Both the position numbers and the translations under genes were made by a program. DNA of 64,000 nt from G965220305 sp965220305 (lineage in GTDB: Bacteria > Chloroflexota > Dehalococcoidia > Lucifugimonadales > UBA3495). Below the pieces are notes generated by a model, which did not search any database, was not told where the DNA came from, and saw only the letters and a program-made list of their open reading frames with translations. Below, in pieces: positions 43,235 to 51,376 of this stretch. The stretch lies in the NCBI GenBank assembly GCA_965220305.1, contig OZ244817.1, positions 4,340,001 through 4,404,000 on the forward strand, read 5' to 3'. How positions within the stretch are numbered: the stretch's first letter is position 1; every line of letters begins with the position of its first letter.

Positions 43235-44149
43235 ATGGAAGAGTCTATCAAATCGTTCCTGGAGCATTTGGTGGTGGAAAAGGGTTTCTCCCAAAACACC
43301 CTGGAAGCCTACCGCAACGACCTGGGTCAGTTCAAAGAGTTTGTCCGGGAAAGGCTGAACGGAAAGTCCCACAGCGCCGACGCCTGGACGTTGGTGGACC
43401 TGCCCATGCTCAACCAGTACATCGCCGACCTGCGAGGCCGCAAGGGCTATCGGGACAGCACCACCGCGCGCAAGGTTGCGGCGGTCAAGTCCTTCTTTGG
43501 CTTTTTGGCGGGAAACGGGGCCATCTCCGAAGACCCCACCGAGGCGCTGGGATCGCCCCGGGTGGGCCGCTCGCTGCCCAAGTACCTGAGCGAGGATGAG
43601 GTCGCCCGGCTGCTGCGGGAGGCGGGAAAACCGGGTACCTCGGAAAGCCACCGCGACGCCACCATCCTGGAACTCCTGTACGCCACCGGCCTGCGGGTGA
43701 GCGAGTTGGTGGGGTTGAACGTCTCCGACATCGACTTGGAAGAGTCCTACATCCGCTGCTGGGGCAAAGGCTCCAAGGAGCGGATTGTATACCTCTACCC
43801 CAAGGCGCTGGAGGAGGTGAAGGGCTACCTGGCCGGCACCCGAAAGACCCTGCTGGGATCACGCAAGGCGGAAACGGCGCTTTTTGTGAACCACCGGGGT
43901 GAGAGATTGACCCGCCAGTGGGTCTGGAACATCCTGAAGACCTACAGCAAGAAGGCCGGCATCGACACGCGAATTACCCCCCATACCCTGCGGCACAGCT
44001 TTGCCACCCATCTGCTGCAGAACGGGGCTTCCCTGCGCCACGTGCAGGAGCTTCTGGGGCATTCCAGCATATCCACAACCCAGGTCTATACCCACATAAC
44101 CAGCGAACACATGCGCAAGGAATACGAAAAGAGTCATCCCTTGGCCTAG
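43235..44149 (+). CDS. Tyrosine recombinase XerC/XerD
   Basis: This 304-residue recombinase has the complete catalytic set: R154, K178, H250, R253, H276 and nucleophile Y285 (in HSSISTTQVYTHIT). The N-terminal SAM-like domain (ESIKSFLEHLVVEKGFSQNTLEAYRNDL) is typical of XerC/XerD, which resolve chromosome dimers at dif. The ATG at 43235 with an AAAGGTG site is preferred over an in-frame GTG at 43226. Its neighbours are housekeeping genes (uvrC), so a core Xer is more likely than a phage integrase, but XerC and XerD cannot be told apart here. Confidence 0.9.
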   Translation: MEESIKSFLEHLVVEKGFSQNTLEAYRNDLGQFKEFVRERLNGKSHSADAWTLVDLPMLNQYIADLRGRKGYRDSTTARKVAAVKSFFGFLAGNGAISEDPTEALGSPRVGRSLPKYLSEDEVARLLREAGKPGTSESHRDATILELLYATGLRVSELVGLNVSDIDLEESYIRCWGKGSKERIVYLYPKALEEVKGYLAGTRKTLLGSRKAETALFVNHRGERLTRQWVWNILKTYSKKAGIDTRITPHTLRHSFATHLLQNGASLRHVQELLGHSSISTTQVYTHITSEHMRKEYEKSHPLA

Positions 44150-44174
44150 AGCCTCCCCATATGCGGTCTCGCCT

Positions 44175-44227
44175 CCACCCCGAAATAGGAGCCAATCGTC
44201 TCGTTTTTGGCTCGCCTTTTGGGGTGG
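44175..44227 (+). terminator. Long two-part hairpin after the recombinase gene
   Basis: CCACCCCGAAA (44175-44185) pairs with TTTTGGGGTGG (44217-44227), with one G-U, and inside it GAGCCAA (44189-44195) pairs with TTGGCTC (44207-44213). It starts 25 bases after the recombinase stop. Without a T-run it may serve as a transcription pause or RNA-stabilising structure rather than a simple terminator. Confidence 0.5.
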
Positions 44228-44337
44228 ACTGCTGGTATAGTAAACATAATGGGGATTTAGCCAAGCTACCTTGGGTACAAATTTGCGGGTACAAATTGGC
44301 AGCCCACGAGTTAACCTGACCAGGAGGTGCATCCCCA

Positions 44338-44694
44338 ATGCCGGGTAAAGGTCGCCGGGTGGCGTCGCGTCAGGCGCAGCTTGGCCGAAGAAGAAGGAGA
44401 CAGGCAAGGGGCCCCGTGGAGGCCAGCGCCGCGGCCCCGGCTGCGGCAGTTGCCGACGCGGAGCCGACCAATGGGGTGGCTGCCCGTACCGAGGTAGCGG
44501 TCCAACCGGAACCGGCGGTCAGCAGGGAAACCCAGGTCCGCGCAACCCCGTCGCCAAGAACGCCGCGCGCCTCGGTGACCGGCAGGTCGGAGCGTCCGGC
44601 GGCGCACAACTACGTCGGCAGCGAGATACGACGCATCCTCATAGTATCGGGAGTTCTGTTCGCCGGTCTCGTCGGCGTCTCTTTCCTTTTCTGA
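44338..44694 (+). CDS. Small membrane-anchored protein with basic N-terminus
   Basis: An AGGAGGTG site eight bases before the ATG makes this 118-residue gene convincing. The N-terminus is strongly basic (GRRVASRQAQLGRRRRRQARG), followed by an Ala/Pro/Glu-rich disordered stretch. A single C-terminal transmembrane helix (RILIVSGVLFAGLVGVSFLF) ends the protein. The topology is probably tail-anchored with the basic region in the cytoplasm, where it could bind nucleic acid or ribosomes. I do not recognise the family. It ends seven bases before uvrC and is likely co-transcribed with it. Confidence 0.7.
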   Translation: MPGKGRRVASRQAQLGRRRRRQARGPVEASAAAPAAAVADAEPTNGVAARTEVAVQPEPAVSRETQVRATPSPRTPRASVTGRSERPAAHNYVGSEIRRILIVSGVLFAGLVGVSFLF

Positions 44695-44701
44695 GGGAAG
44701 C

Positions 44702-46576
44702 ATGTCCAAGCCCCTCTTGGAACACCGATTGCGGGTTACTCCGGAGAAGCCGGGCGTCTACCTGATGAAGGACGTCAAGGGCGAGATACTGTACGTCGGC
44801 AAGGCCAGCGTACTCCGAAACCGGCTGCGCTCCTACTTCGGCTCTTCCTCCACCATGCCGCCTAAGATTCGGCGCATGGTTTCCCAACTGGATGATTTCG
44901 AGTACATCGTCACCGATACCGAAGCCGAAGCCCTGATCCTGGAAAACACCCTCATCAAGCGTTACCGGCCCCACTTCAACGCCCGCCTCAAGGACGATAA
45001 GACCTATCCGTACCTGAAGGTAGACCTCACCGAGGACTTTCCCAAGGTGTACATCACCCGCCAGGTCTCCCAGGACGGCGCCCGTTACTTCGGCCCCTTT
45101 GCCACCGCCAGCAGCGTGCGCCACACCATGGACCTGCTGAAGAAGCTGTTCCCCTACCGCTCCTGCACCAAGACCATCACCGGTAAAGACCCCCGTCCTT
45201 GCCTGGAGTATTTCATCCACCGTTGCGTGGCCCCCTGCTCCGGCTACGCCACCCGCGAGGAGTACGACGAGGTTGTCCAGCAGGTTATCCAGTTCATGGA
45301 GGGGGATACCGAGGGGGTAACCCGGGACCTGCGCCGGAAGATGGAGACCGCCTCCGACCATCTGGAATTCGAGCGAGCAGCAGCCCTCCGGGACCAGATT
45401 GGCAGCATTGATAAGGTCGTGGAAGAACAGCAGGTCAAGGTGGAAGCCGATCCCGGCACCGGCGTGGAGATGGATGTCATCGCCGTGGCCCAGGGCGCAA
45501 ACGAGACCTGGGTGGAGGTGTTCTTCATCCGTTTCGGCAAACTGATTGGCCGCGACCATTTTTTCATGGAAGGCACCCAGGACGACTCGCCTGGCCTGGT
45601 CCTGGGGCAGTTCATCAAACAGTTCTACCAGTCCGCGTTGGTGATTCCCCCGGCCATAATGGTGCAGCACCCCCTGGAAGAGCAGCAGTTGATTCGCGGC
45701 TGGCTGCGGGAACGCCGAAGCGGCGCGGTGACCCTGGTCTGCCCTCAGCGCGGCTACAAAAAGAAGCTGATGGACGTGGTGGCGGAGAATGCCGCCCAGG
45801 GTTTGGCCCAGCAGCGGGTCAAATGGCTGCACAATCCCGACGTTATTCAGCAGGCGATGGACGAGCTTCAAGAGGAGTTGAGCCTGCCCACCCTCCCCCA
45901 CAGGATGGAGTGTTACGACATCTCCCATATCCAGGGGACCAACGTGGTGGGCAGCATGGTGGTCTTCCAGGACGGTAAGCCCAGGCCGTCCCACTACCGC
46001 CGTTTCAAGATTAAGACGGTGGAGGGGGTGGACGACTACGCCAGTATGCAGGAAATGCTGCGCCGCCGGTTCCGCCGTCTGGGACAAGCCCGCGCCCAGA
46101 GTCTGGAGGGTGGCGGAGAGGCTGCGGGCGCCTCCACCGACGCCTGGGGAATAGTGCCCGACCTGGTGCTGATTGACGGCGGCAAGGGCCACCTGTCGGC
46201 GGCCCTGGAAGTGTTCCTGGAATTGGGCCTGGACGACGTTCCCCTGGCTTCTCTGGCCAAGGAAAACGAATGGCTGTTTGTTCCTCATACTCCCGAGCCC
46301 ATCGAGTTGCCCCGCAGTTCCCAGGCCCTATACCTGGTGCAGCGCATCCGAGACGAGGCCCACCGCTTCGCCATAACCTACCACCGCAACCTGCGCAGCA
46401 AGGGCAGCCTGCGCTCGTCCATCGACATGGTCACCGGCATCGGCCCGAAACGGAAGCGTATGTTGCTCCGAAAGTTTGGCTCCATCCAGGGTATCAAAGA
46501 CGCCCCGGTAGATGAAATCGCCGCTGTCCCCGGCCTCACCCGCTCCTTGGCCCTCCGGCTAAAGCAGACCCTATAA
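44702..46576 (+). CDS. uvrC: Excinuclease ABC subunit C
   Basis: This 624-residue protein makes both incisions in nucleotide excision repair. The GIY-YIG domain is at the N-terminus (KPGVYLMKDVKGEILYVGKAS). The zinc-independent cysteine region follows (SCTKTITGKDPRPCLEYFIHRCVAPC), then a UVR motif (RKMETASDHLEFERAAALRDQI). The UvrC/RNase H endonuclease domain begins near residue 375 (RMECYDISHIQGTNVVGSMVVF, DLVLIDGGKGHLSAAL). The C-terminal helix-hairpin-helix is GIGPKRKRMLLRKFGSIQGIKDA. Length and order are normal. Confidence 0.97.
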   Translation: MSKPLLEHRLRVTPEKPGVYLMKDVKGEILYVGKASVLRNRLRSYFGSSSTMPPKIRRMVSQLDDFEYIVTDTEAEALILENTLIKRYRPHFNARLKDDKTYPYLKVDLTEDFPKVYITRQVSQDGARYFGPFATASSVRHTMDLLKKLFPYRSCTKTITGKDPRPCLEYFIHRCVAPCSGYATREEYDEVVQQVIQFMEGDTEGVTRDLRRKMETASDHLEFERAAALRDQIGSIDKVVEEQQVKVEADPGTGVEMDVIAVAQGANETWVEVFFIRFGKLIGRDHFFMEGTQDDSPGLVLGQFIKQFYQSALVIPPAIMVQHPLEEQQLIRGWLRERRSGAVTLVCPQRGYKKKLMDVVAENAAQGLAQQRVKWLHNPDVIQQAMDELQEELSLPTLPHRMECYDISHIQGTNVVGSMVVFQDGKPRPSHYRRFKIKTVEGVDDYASMQEMLRRRFRRLGQARAQSLEGGGEAAGASTDAWGIVPDLVLIDGGKGHLSAALEVFLELGLDDVPLASLAKENEWLFVPHTPEPIELPRSSQALYLVQRIRDEAHRFAITYHRNLRSKGSLRSSIDMVTGIGPKRKRMLLRKFGSIQGIKDAPVDEIAAVPGLTRSLALRLKQTL

Positions 46577-46628
46577 AGCCCATCGGGCCTCACCCGATCC
46601 TGCTGGGCCCGGGCAGTCTCCCGGCTGC

Positions 46629-46680
46629 GGCACTACACTTATACCTTGATAACGGTATGAGGCCGGGGTACTATAGTGCC
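46629..46680. promoter_or_regulatory. Nested inverted repeats upstream of the repeat-protein gene
   Basis: An outer pair, GGCACTA (46629-46635) and TAGTGCC (46674-46680), encloses an inner pair, ATACC (46641-46645) and GGTAT (46654-46658), the latter extendable with one mismatch. The structure lies between the uvrC stop and the ATG at 46712, a likely operator or leader-RNA fold. Confidence 0.35.
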
Positions 46681-46711
46681 ACTGGACCACCCCGGAGAGC
46701 TAACCCGGCTT

Positions 46712-47539
46712 ATGATAAAGGTCAGCATCACCTTGCCGAACAACGCCCAGATAACCTTTGAATCGGAAGAGGCGAAGGTTATCGGAGAAGTGGTGGGCTT
46801 GGTGTTGCGCGACCTTCCCCGGGACTTGGTGAACGGCGCGTACACCGGGAATGGGGCGGCGACGGCCTCCGGCGCCACGGAAAAAGGTAATGATGTACCG
46901 ATGGAGACTACTCCGGAGGCCACGAACCCAACCCCGGTACACGCTCCCGGTCCCGAAGGCGCGGGGCAACCCCCGGTAGACCGGCAAGTTCCTCCACCTG
47001 ACGCCGAGGCGCTCCTTTCCAACGGTGATGTTGCCGCAACAGAGGCGCTGCCCGTCGCAGCGGAAACGCCGCCCGTCGCAGCGGAAACGCCGCCCGTCGC
47101 AGCGGAAACGCCGCCCGTCGCAGCGGAAACGCCGCCCGTCGCAGCGGAAACGCCGCCCGTCGCAGCGGAAACGCCGCCCGTCGCAGCGGAAACGCCGCCC
47201 GTCGCAGCGGAAACGCCGCCCGTCGCAGCGGAAGCGCCGCCCAATGAAGCGGAGCGCCGATTTATTGAGTATTGCCTCGCGGCCAACCCCACTGGAGACA
47301 TGCGCCGGGTCGTAGTTGCCGCCGAGGGCGCCAGCCGACATCTGCAACAGTTCAGCGTGGACACCGAAAGGCTGGAACGCCTGTTTCGCCTGGCCGGTTG
47401 GCCTTTGGCCCACAGTTTTATTCAGACGTTGCGCAACGCCGCCCGTACCAAGTTCCGTTGGATGGAGCGGGTGCCGGGACGGTCGGGACACTACACCGTC
47501 ACCGACGTTGGCCGCGCGGCAATCGGCCTGGATGATTAG
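46712..47539 (+). CDS. Protein with nine PVAAETP repeats and a winged-helix-like C-terminus
   Basis: This 275-residue protein has three parts. Residues 1-45 resemble a small alpha/beta domain (MIKVSITLPNNAQITFESEE). A disordered Pro/Ala/Glu-rich linker follows and contains nine copies of PVAAETP (about residues 114-176). The C-terminal about 95 residues (ERRFIEYCLAANPTGDMRRVVVAAEG..., ending SGHYTVTDVGRAAIGLDD) look helical with a possible winged-helix end. There is no membrane segment. ATG 46712 is preferred over GTG 46676. The function is unknown; the linker suggests a tether between two binding domains. Confidence 0.6.
   Translation: MIKVSITLPNNAQITFESEEAKVIGEVVGLVLRDLPRDLVNGAYTGNGAATASGATEKGNDVPMETTPEATNPTPVHAPGPEGAGQPPVDRQVPPPDAEALLSNGDVAATEALPVAAETPPVAAETPPVAAETPPVAAETPPVAAETPPVAAETPPVAAETPPVAAETPPVAAEAPPNEAERRFIEYCLAANPTGDMRRVVVAAEGASRHLQQFSVDTERLERLFRLAGWPLAHSFIQTLRNAARTKFRWMERVPGRSGHYTVTDVGRAAIGLDD
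47051..47239 (+). repeat. 21-bp tandem repeat, nine copies
   Basis: Nine head-to-tail 21-base units encode PVAAETP. Eight are identical and the ninth differs by one base; a degenerate tenth follows. Identity this high indicates recent expansion, so copy number probably varies between strains. As the unit is a multiple of three, expansion keeps the frame. There are no spacers, so this is not a CRISPR array. Confidence 0.95.
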
Positions 47540-47781
47540 CTATCCCCGGTGGCCCCCGCCGGCGGCTGGACAGTTGCGCCCCACCGGGTGAGCCACTATG
47601 CTATGCAGGTGTATCCTCGGGTATTAGTTTGCCAGCATCAACGTTAAAAAGGGTAATCCTCGGTCTCTGGAACTGAGGTTGATGGGCTCTATCAAGGGTG
47701 CTTCTGCGCCCCGGACAGAGGGGTAACCGTCGTCGGACAATGTTCTGGGGGCCGTAAAGTAGAAACAGGGAGGCGAATACT

Positions 47782-49194
47782 ATGAAAATGTACATCAACG
47801 GCCAATGGGTGGACCGGGCTGAGACCATGCCTGTCTTGAACCCCTTTGACCAGTCGATAATAGATACGGTCCCCCGGGCCAGCGCCGCTGACGTGGAAGC
47901 GGCCATCACCAGCGCGGCCCGCGGGGCCGAGGTGATGGCTAAGCTGACGGCCTTCGACCGCTACACCATCCTGCGCCGCACCGCCGACTTGATGACTGAG
48001 CGGACTCAGGACCTGGGACGCACCATCACCATGGAAGAGGGTAAGGTGATAGCCGAAGGTGTGGGCGAGGTCGGACGGGCCGTGCAGACCATCACCCTTT
48101 CCGCCGAGGAGTCCAAGCGGCTGCACGGCGAAACGGTGCCCCTGGACGGCGCTCCAGGCAATACCGGCCAGTTCGGTTTCACCATCCGGGTCCCGGTGGG
48201 CGTGGTGGCGGCCATCGCTCCCTTCAACTTCCCCCTGAACCTGGTGTGCCACAAGGTGGGCCCGGCCCTGGCTGCCGGAAACGCGGTGGTCCTCAAGCCG
48301 GCGGGAGATACTCCCCTGTCCGCCCTGAAGCTCACGGAAATACTGCTGGAAGCGGGCCTGCCGCCCGAGGCCATCCAGTGCGTCACCGGCTCCGGAGCCG
48401 AGATTGGCGACGTGATAACCAGCGATCCCCGGGTACGTAAGATAACCTTCACCGGCAGTATGGAGGTGGGCGACCGGATCTGCCGCAACGCCGGAATCAA
48501 GAAGGTGACGATGGAACTGGGTTCCAACAGCCCCTTGATAATCATGGCCGATGCCGACATCGAGAAGGTGGCCGCCGCGACCGTCGCCAGCGGTTTCGCC
48601 AACGCCGGGCAGGTGTGTATTTCCACCCAGCGGGTATTCGCTGACCGCAGCATCTATGCCGACTTCCTGGACGCCCTGGTTGCGCCAACTGAAGCCTTCA
48701 TTACCGGGAACCCCCTGGACGAGTCCATCAAGATGGGCCCCATGATTCGTGAAAGCGACGCCTCCCGGGTGCATGAGTGGATTACCGAGGCGGTGGGCCA
48801 GGGAGCCCGCATCGTGGCCGGAGGCGACCGGGAGGGCACCTTACATGCCCCGACGGTGGTGGCCGACGCTACCGCCGACATGCGAATTTCCCGGGAGGAA
48901 CTGTTCGGGCCGGCGGTGGCCGTTAGCTCCTTCAATAACATCGACGAGGCCATTTCCATGGCCAACGACAGCCGGTTCGGGCTATCGGCGGGCATCTTCA
49001 CCCAGAACGTGGACTGGGCCATGCGATTTGCCAAGGAGGTACACTCGGGCAATCTGCATATCAATTCCCACCCCCAATGGCGGGCCGACATCATGCCCTA
49101 CGGCGGCCTGAAGGACAGCGGCATGGGCAAGGAAGGCCCGGGGTACGCTGTGGAGGAGATGACCGAGTTAAAAATGGTGGTGTTCCACCTTTAG
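47782..49194 (+). CDS. NAD(P)-dependent aldehyde dehydrogenase
   Basis: This 470-residue enzyme oxidises an aldehyde to a carboxylate. Catalytic C279 lies in ANAGQVCISTQR, and the general base E245 in VTMELGSNSP. The NAD-binding stretch ITFTGSMEVG (221-230) is also present. The N-terminus MKMYINGQWVDRAETMPVLNPF is typical of succinate-semialdehyde/lactaldehyde-type members. GGGAGG precedes the ATG. Substrates could come from the amine and aminotransferase pathways in the window, but there is no direct operon link. Confidence 0.92.
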   Translation: MKMYINGQWVDRAETMPVLNPFDQSIIDTVPRASAADVEAAITSAARGAEVMAKLTAFDRYTILRRTADLMTERTQDLGRTITMEEGKVIAEGVGEVGRAVQTITLSAEESKRLHGETVPLDGAPGNTGQFGFTIRVPVGVVAAIAPFNFPLNLVCHKVGPALAAGNAVVLKPAGDTPLSALKLTEILLEAGLPPEAIQCVTGSGAEIGDVITSDPRVRKITFTGSMEVGDRICRNAGIKKVTMELGSNSPLIIMADADIEKVAAATVASGFANAGQVCISTQRVFADRSIYADFLDALVAPTEAFITGNPLDESIKMGPMIRESDASRVHEWITEAVGQGARIVAGGDREGTLHAPTVVADATADMRISREELFGPAVAVSSFNNIDEAISMANDSRFGLSAGIFTQNVDWAMRFAKEVHSGNLHINSHPQWRADIMPYGGLKDSGMGKEGPGYAVEEMTELKMVVFHL

Positions 49195-49261
49195 CCACCC
49201 CGGTCAGGGCCTTGCGGCTGGCCGGGGTGGGGTGCAGCAGGCTGGGTAGGACTGCCGTCTG

Positions 49262-49699
49262 TTGGTTGACAAGTGGCTTTTCATCCGGTTGGCCTCGTCA
49301 GTCCACCGGAAGCTGTACCAGTTGACCGGGGGAGCCATCGGCGCACGAGCAGTTGGGCCGGTGCTCCTCCTGACGACGACAGGTAGACGGAGCGGGCGCC
49401 TCCATACGGTGCCCCTCCTGTACGTAAGGGATGGGGCAAATTGGGTGGTGGTAGCCTCCAACGCGGGGGCCCATGCCCATCCCGCTTGGTGGCTTAACCT
49501 GAATTCCCACTCCACGGCGACCATTCAGGTCCGGCGCGACCTGATGCCCGTGTGTGCCCGGGACGCTGACGAAGATGAGAGGCAGGCCCTCTGGCCACAA
49601 CTCTTGAGCATGTATCCCGGGTACGAGAGTTACCGGCAACGGGCGCGCCGTCGGATACCCATAGTGATTCTCCAGCCCACCGGACAGCCAAATTTGTAA
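49262..49699 (+). CDS. Nitroreductase/quinone reductase family protein (deazaflavin-dependent type)
   Basis: This 145-residue protein matches the split-barrel family that includes mycobacterial Ddn, which uses F420. The pattern 'GPVLLLTTTGRRSGRLHTVPLLYVRDGANWVVVASNAGAHAHPAWWLNLN' is diagnostic. The start is a TTG at 49262 without a clear ribosome-binding site, so the N-terminus is uncertain. With the luciferase-like F420-type protein at 52208 it hints that this organism makes F420. Confidence 0.82.
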   Translation: MVDKWLFIRLASSVHRKLYQLTGGAIGARAVGPVLLLTTTGRRSGRLHTVPLLYVRDGANWVVVASNAGAHAHPAWWLNLNSHSTATIQVRRDLMPVCARDADEDERQALWPQLLSMYPGYESYRQRARRRIPIVILQPTGQPNL

Positions 49700-49837
49700 C
49701 CAGCGGCACGGCTACACTGGAAGCCTTCTGGGGCCCCGGTGGACTATTCCAGTTGTCCCTTTTTCACCCGCCGGGCTTCCGGCAAGGACGGACTCCCCCT
49801 CGGCCCCACCGATAAAGCAGAGAGGACCAACGCGAGT

Positions 49838-50584
49838 ATGGAAATCATAACCGACGCCCCCCGACGGGCGCTGATAGTTACTCCCCATCCCGACGACTGC
49901 GAGGGCGGTTGCGGCGGCACCCTGGGCAAGTGGGTCAAGGAGCACGGGACCGAGGTAGTGGTGGTCCTGTGCACCAACGGCGACAAGGGCAGCGGCGACC
50001 GGGAAATGACCCCGGCCCGGCTGGCCGCCACCCGGGAGCATGAGCAACTGGGAGCTTCCAGCGTATTCGGGGCCAAGGAAACGGTCTTTCTGGCCCACCC
50101 CGATGGCGGCCTGGAAGACAGCAAGCTCTTCCGTAGCCAGGTGGTGCGGGAGATTCGCCGTCACCGCCCGGACATAGTCTTTGGCATTGACCCCTACCGC
50201 AGCGTCAGTCACACCCATCGGGACCACCGCATGAGCGGCCAGGTGGCCCTGGATGCCTCCTACTCCTACGCCTGGAGTCACCTCTACTTCCCCGAGCAAA
50301 TCACCGAAGAGGGGTTGCAACCCCACTGGGTTAAAGAGGCCTACCTGTGGGGCACCGAGCGGCCCAATGTCTTCGTGGACATCGGCAATTACCTGTCGGT
50401 GAAGGCGGACTCCCTGGCAATGCACGCCAGCCAGATGGGGACTCGCACCTACAAGCAGCGAATGCAGCGCGTGAGAGAGGGCGCGGCCCGACAGGGGGAG
50501 GCTGCGGGTCTTCCCTTCGCCGAAGCCTTCCATCGAATCAAGTTCGACCTGGGCACCATGGACTGGCGGTACCTCAACTCCTAG
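49838..50584 (+). CDS. PIG-L/LmbE family deacetylase
   Basis: This 248-residue zinc hydrolase has the family motif TPHPDDCEGGCGG at residues 15-27; the HPDD supplies metal ligands. A later HTHRDHR supplies the other histidine. Members deacetylate N-acetylglucosaminyl compounds in mycothiol, bacillithiol or GPI synthesis, or process antibiotics. The start is ATG 49838 after AGAGGA; an upstream extension is not family-like. The substrate is unassigned. Its stop is eight bases from that of the convergent isochorismatase-like gene. Confidence 0.88.
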   Translation: MEIITDAPRRALIVTPHPDDCEGGCGGTLGKWVKEHGTEVVVVLCTNGDKGSGDREMTPARLAATREHEQLGASSVFGAKETVFLAHPDGGLEDSKLFRSQVVREIRRHRPDIVFGIDPYRSVSHTHRDHRMSGQVALDASYSYAWSHLYFPEQITEEGLQPHWVKEAYLWGTERPNVFVDIGNYLSVKADSLAMHASQMGTRTYKQRMQRVREGAARQGEAAGLPFAEAFHRIKFDLGTMDWRYLNS

Positions 50585-50592
50585 AGGCTGGG

Positions 50593-51189
50593 CTAGCCCT
50601 GGATGGCGGCAATCACCTCGTCAGCGTCGGCCACCCAGGCCATTCGGGGGAAAATGATGTCCATGCAGGTATCGTGTTCCTGTTCGGTGCCCGCAGCACA
50701 GCAGTCCCGCACCACCACGCAGTCATAGTCCTTGTCCCGGGCGTCCCGCAGGGAACCTTCAACCACCCCGGTCGTTGAGTAGCCGGTCAGCAGCAGCGTA
50801 TTAACCCCGAAGCGGCTCAGGTACACCTCGATGTCGGTGGTGTTGAAGGGACTGGTGGTATGCTTGGTCACCACCGCATCGCCCGCTTGCGGGGCCAACT
50901 CCGAGACTACTTGGACTCCCTCCGTGCCTTCTATCAGCGCCGGACCGCCCGCCGCCGCCGATGACCCCAGGGGTGGCCGGGGAGCGTCCCTGCCGTCCTG
51001 GCGTCGGACTACCTGGACGTAGATGACCGGCATATCCACCTGCCGGGCCTTGTCCAACAACTTCCGCGAACTGGCGATTAACGCCGGGCCTCCCATGGGC
51101 ACCACCGGGCGGTCGCTCTTGACAATGTCGTTCTGCATATCCTGGATGAGCAGCGCGCTGGTCTTGGGGTCGATGGTGACGTCTGCCAT
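50593..51189 (-). CDS. Isochorismatase-like hydrolase lacking the cysteine nucleophile
   Basis: This 198-residue protein has the isochorismatase fold with D17 (LLIQDMQND) and K109 (VVTKHTTSPF). At the usual cysteine site the sequence is LLLTGYSTTGVVEGSLRDA, with G141 where amidohydrolase members have Cys. True isochorismatases also have Gly there and hydrolyse a vinyl ether by acid-base chemistry. The enzyme is thus more like EntB/PhzD-type than a nicotinamidase or carbamoylase. ATG 51189 follows GGAGGA. No siderophore or phenazine genes are nearby. Confidence 0.8.
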   Translation of the reverse strand: MADVTIDPKTSALLIQDMQNDIVKSDRPVVPMGGPALIASSRKLLDKARQVDMPVIYVQVVRRQDGRDAPRPPLGSSAAAGGPALIEGTEGVQVVSELAPQAGDAVVTKHTTSPFNTTDIEVYLSRFGVNTLLLTGYSTTGVVEGSLRDARDKDYDCVVVRDCCAAGTEQEHDTCMDIIFPRMAWVADADEVIAAIQG

Positions 51190-51313
51190 AGCTTCCTCCA
51201 CTCCAAGGATCGGACTAGAAACTTAAGGCGATGTTAGCGCACCAGCCCCCTGGTGTCCACCGGATGCCAGGCGTGACAGTGTCTTTCTAACTTCCACAGA
51301 ACGCCACTCCCAA

Positions 51314-51376
51314 CGTCATTCCGGCGGAGGCCGGACTCCAGGGGTGGGTTGCGGGCGCTGGCCGCGGACTCCAGGG
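51314..51376. repeat. REP-like palindromic element with partial second copy
   Basis: The element starts with CGTCATTC and contains TCCGGC (51320-51325) and GCCGGA (51330-51335) as stem arms around GGAG, then ACTCCAGG. A partial copy (GCGGACTCCAGG) follows at 51364-51375. It resembles the REP-like palindromes at 1423-1486 and overlaps the 3' end of the nuclease-like gene. Confidence 0.6.

Noticed and set aside
44639..46288. Long minus-strand open frame (549 codons)
   Set aside because: It is antisense to uvrC, which is unmistakable on the plus strand.
47051..47239. CRISPR array
   Set aside because: Units are contiguous with no spacers and lie inside a coding frame.
47025..47315. Basic PSQRKRR-type repeat protein in another frame, and a minus-strand counterpart
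   Set aside because: Both come from the 21-bp repeat, which has no stop in several frames; the PVAAETP frame continues into ordered domains on both sides.
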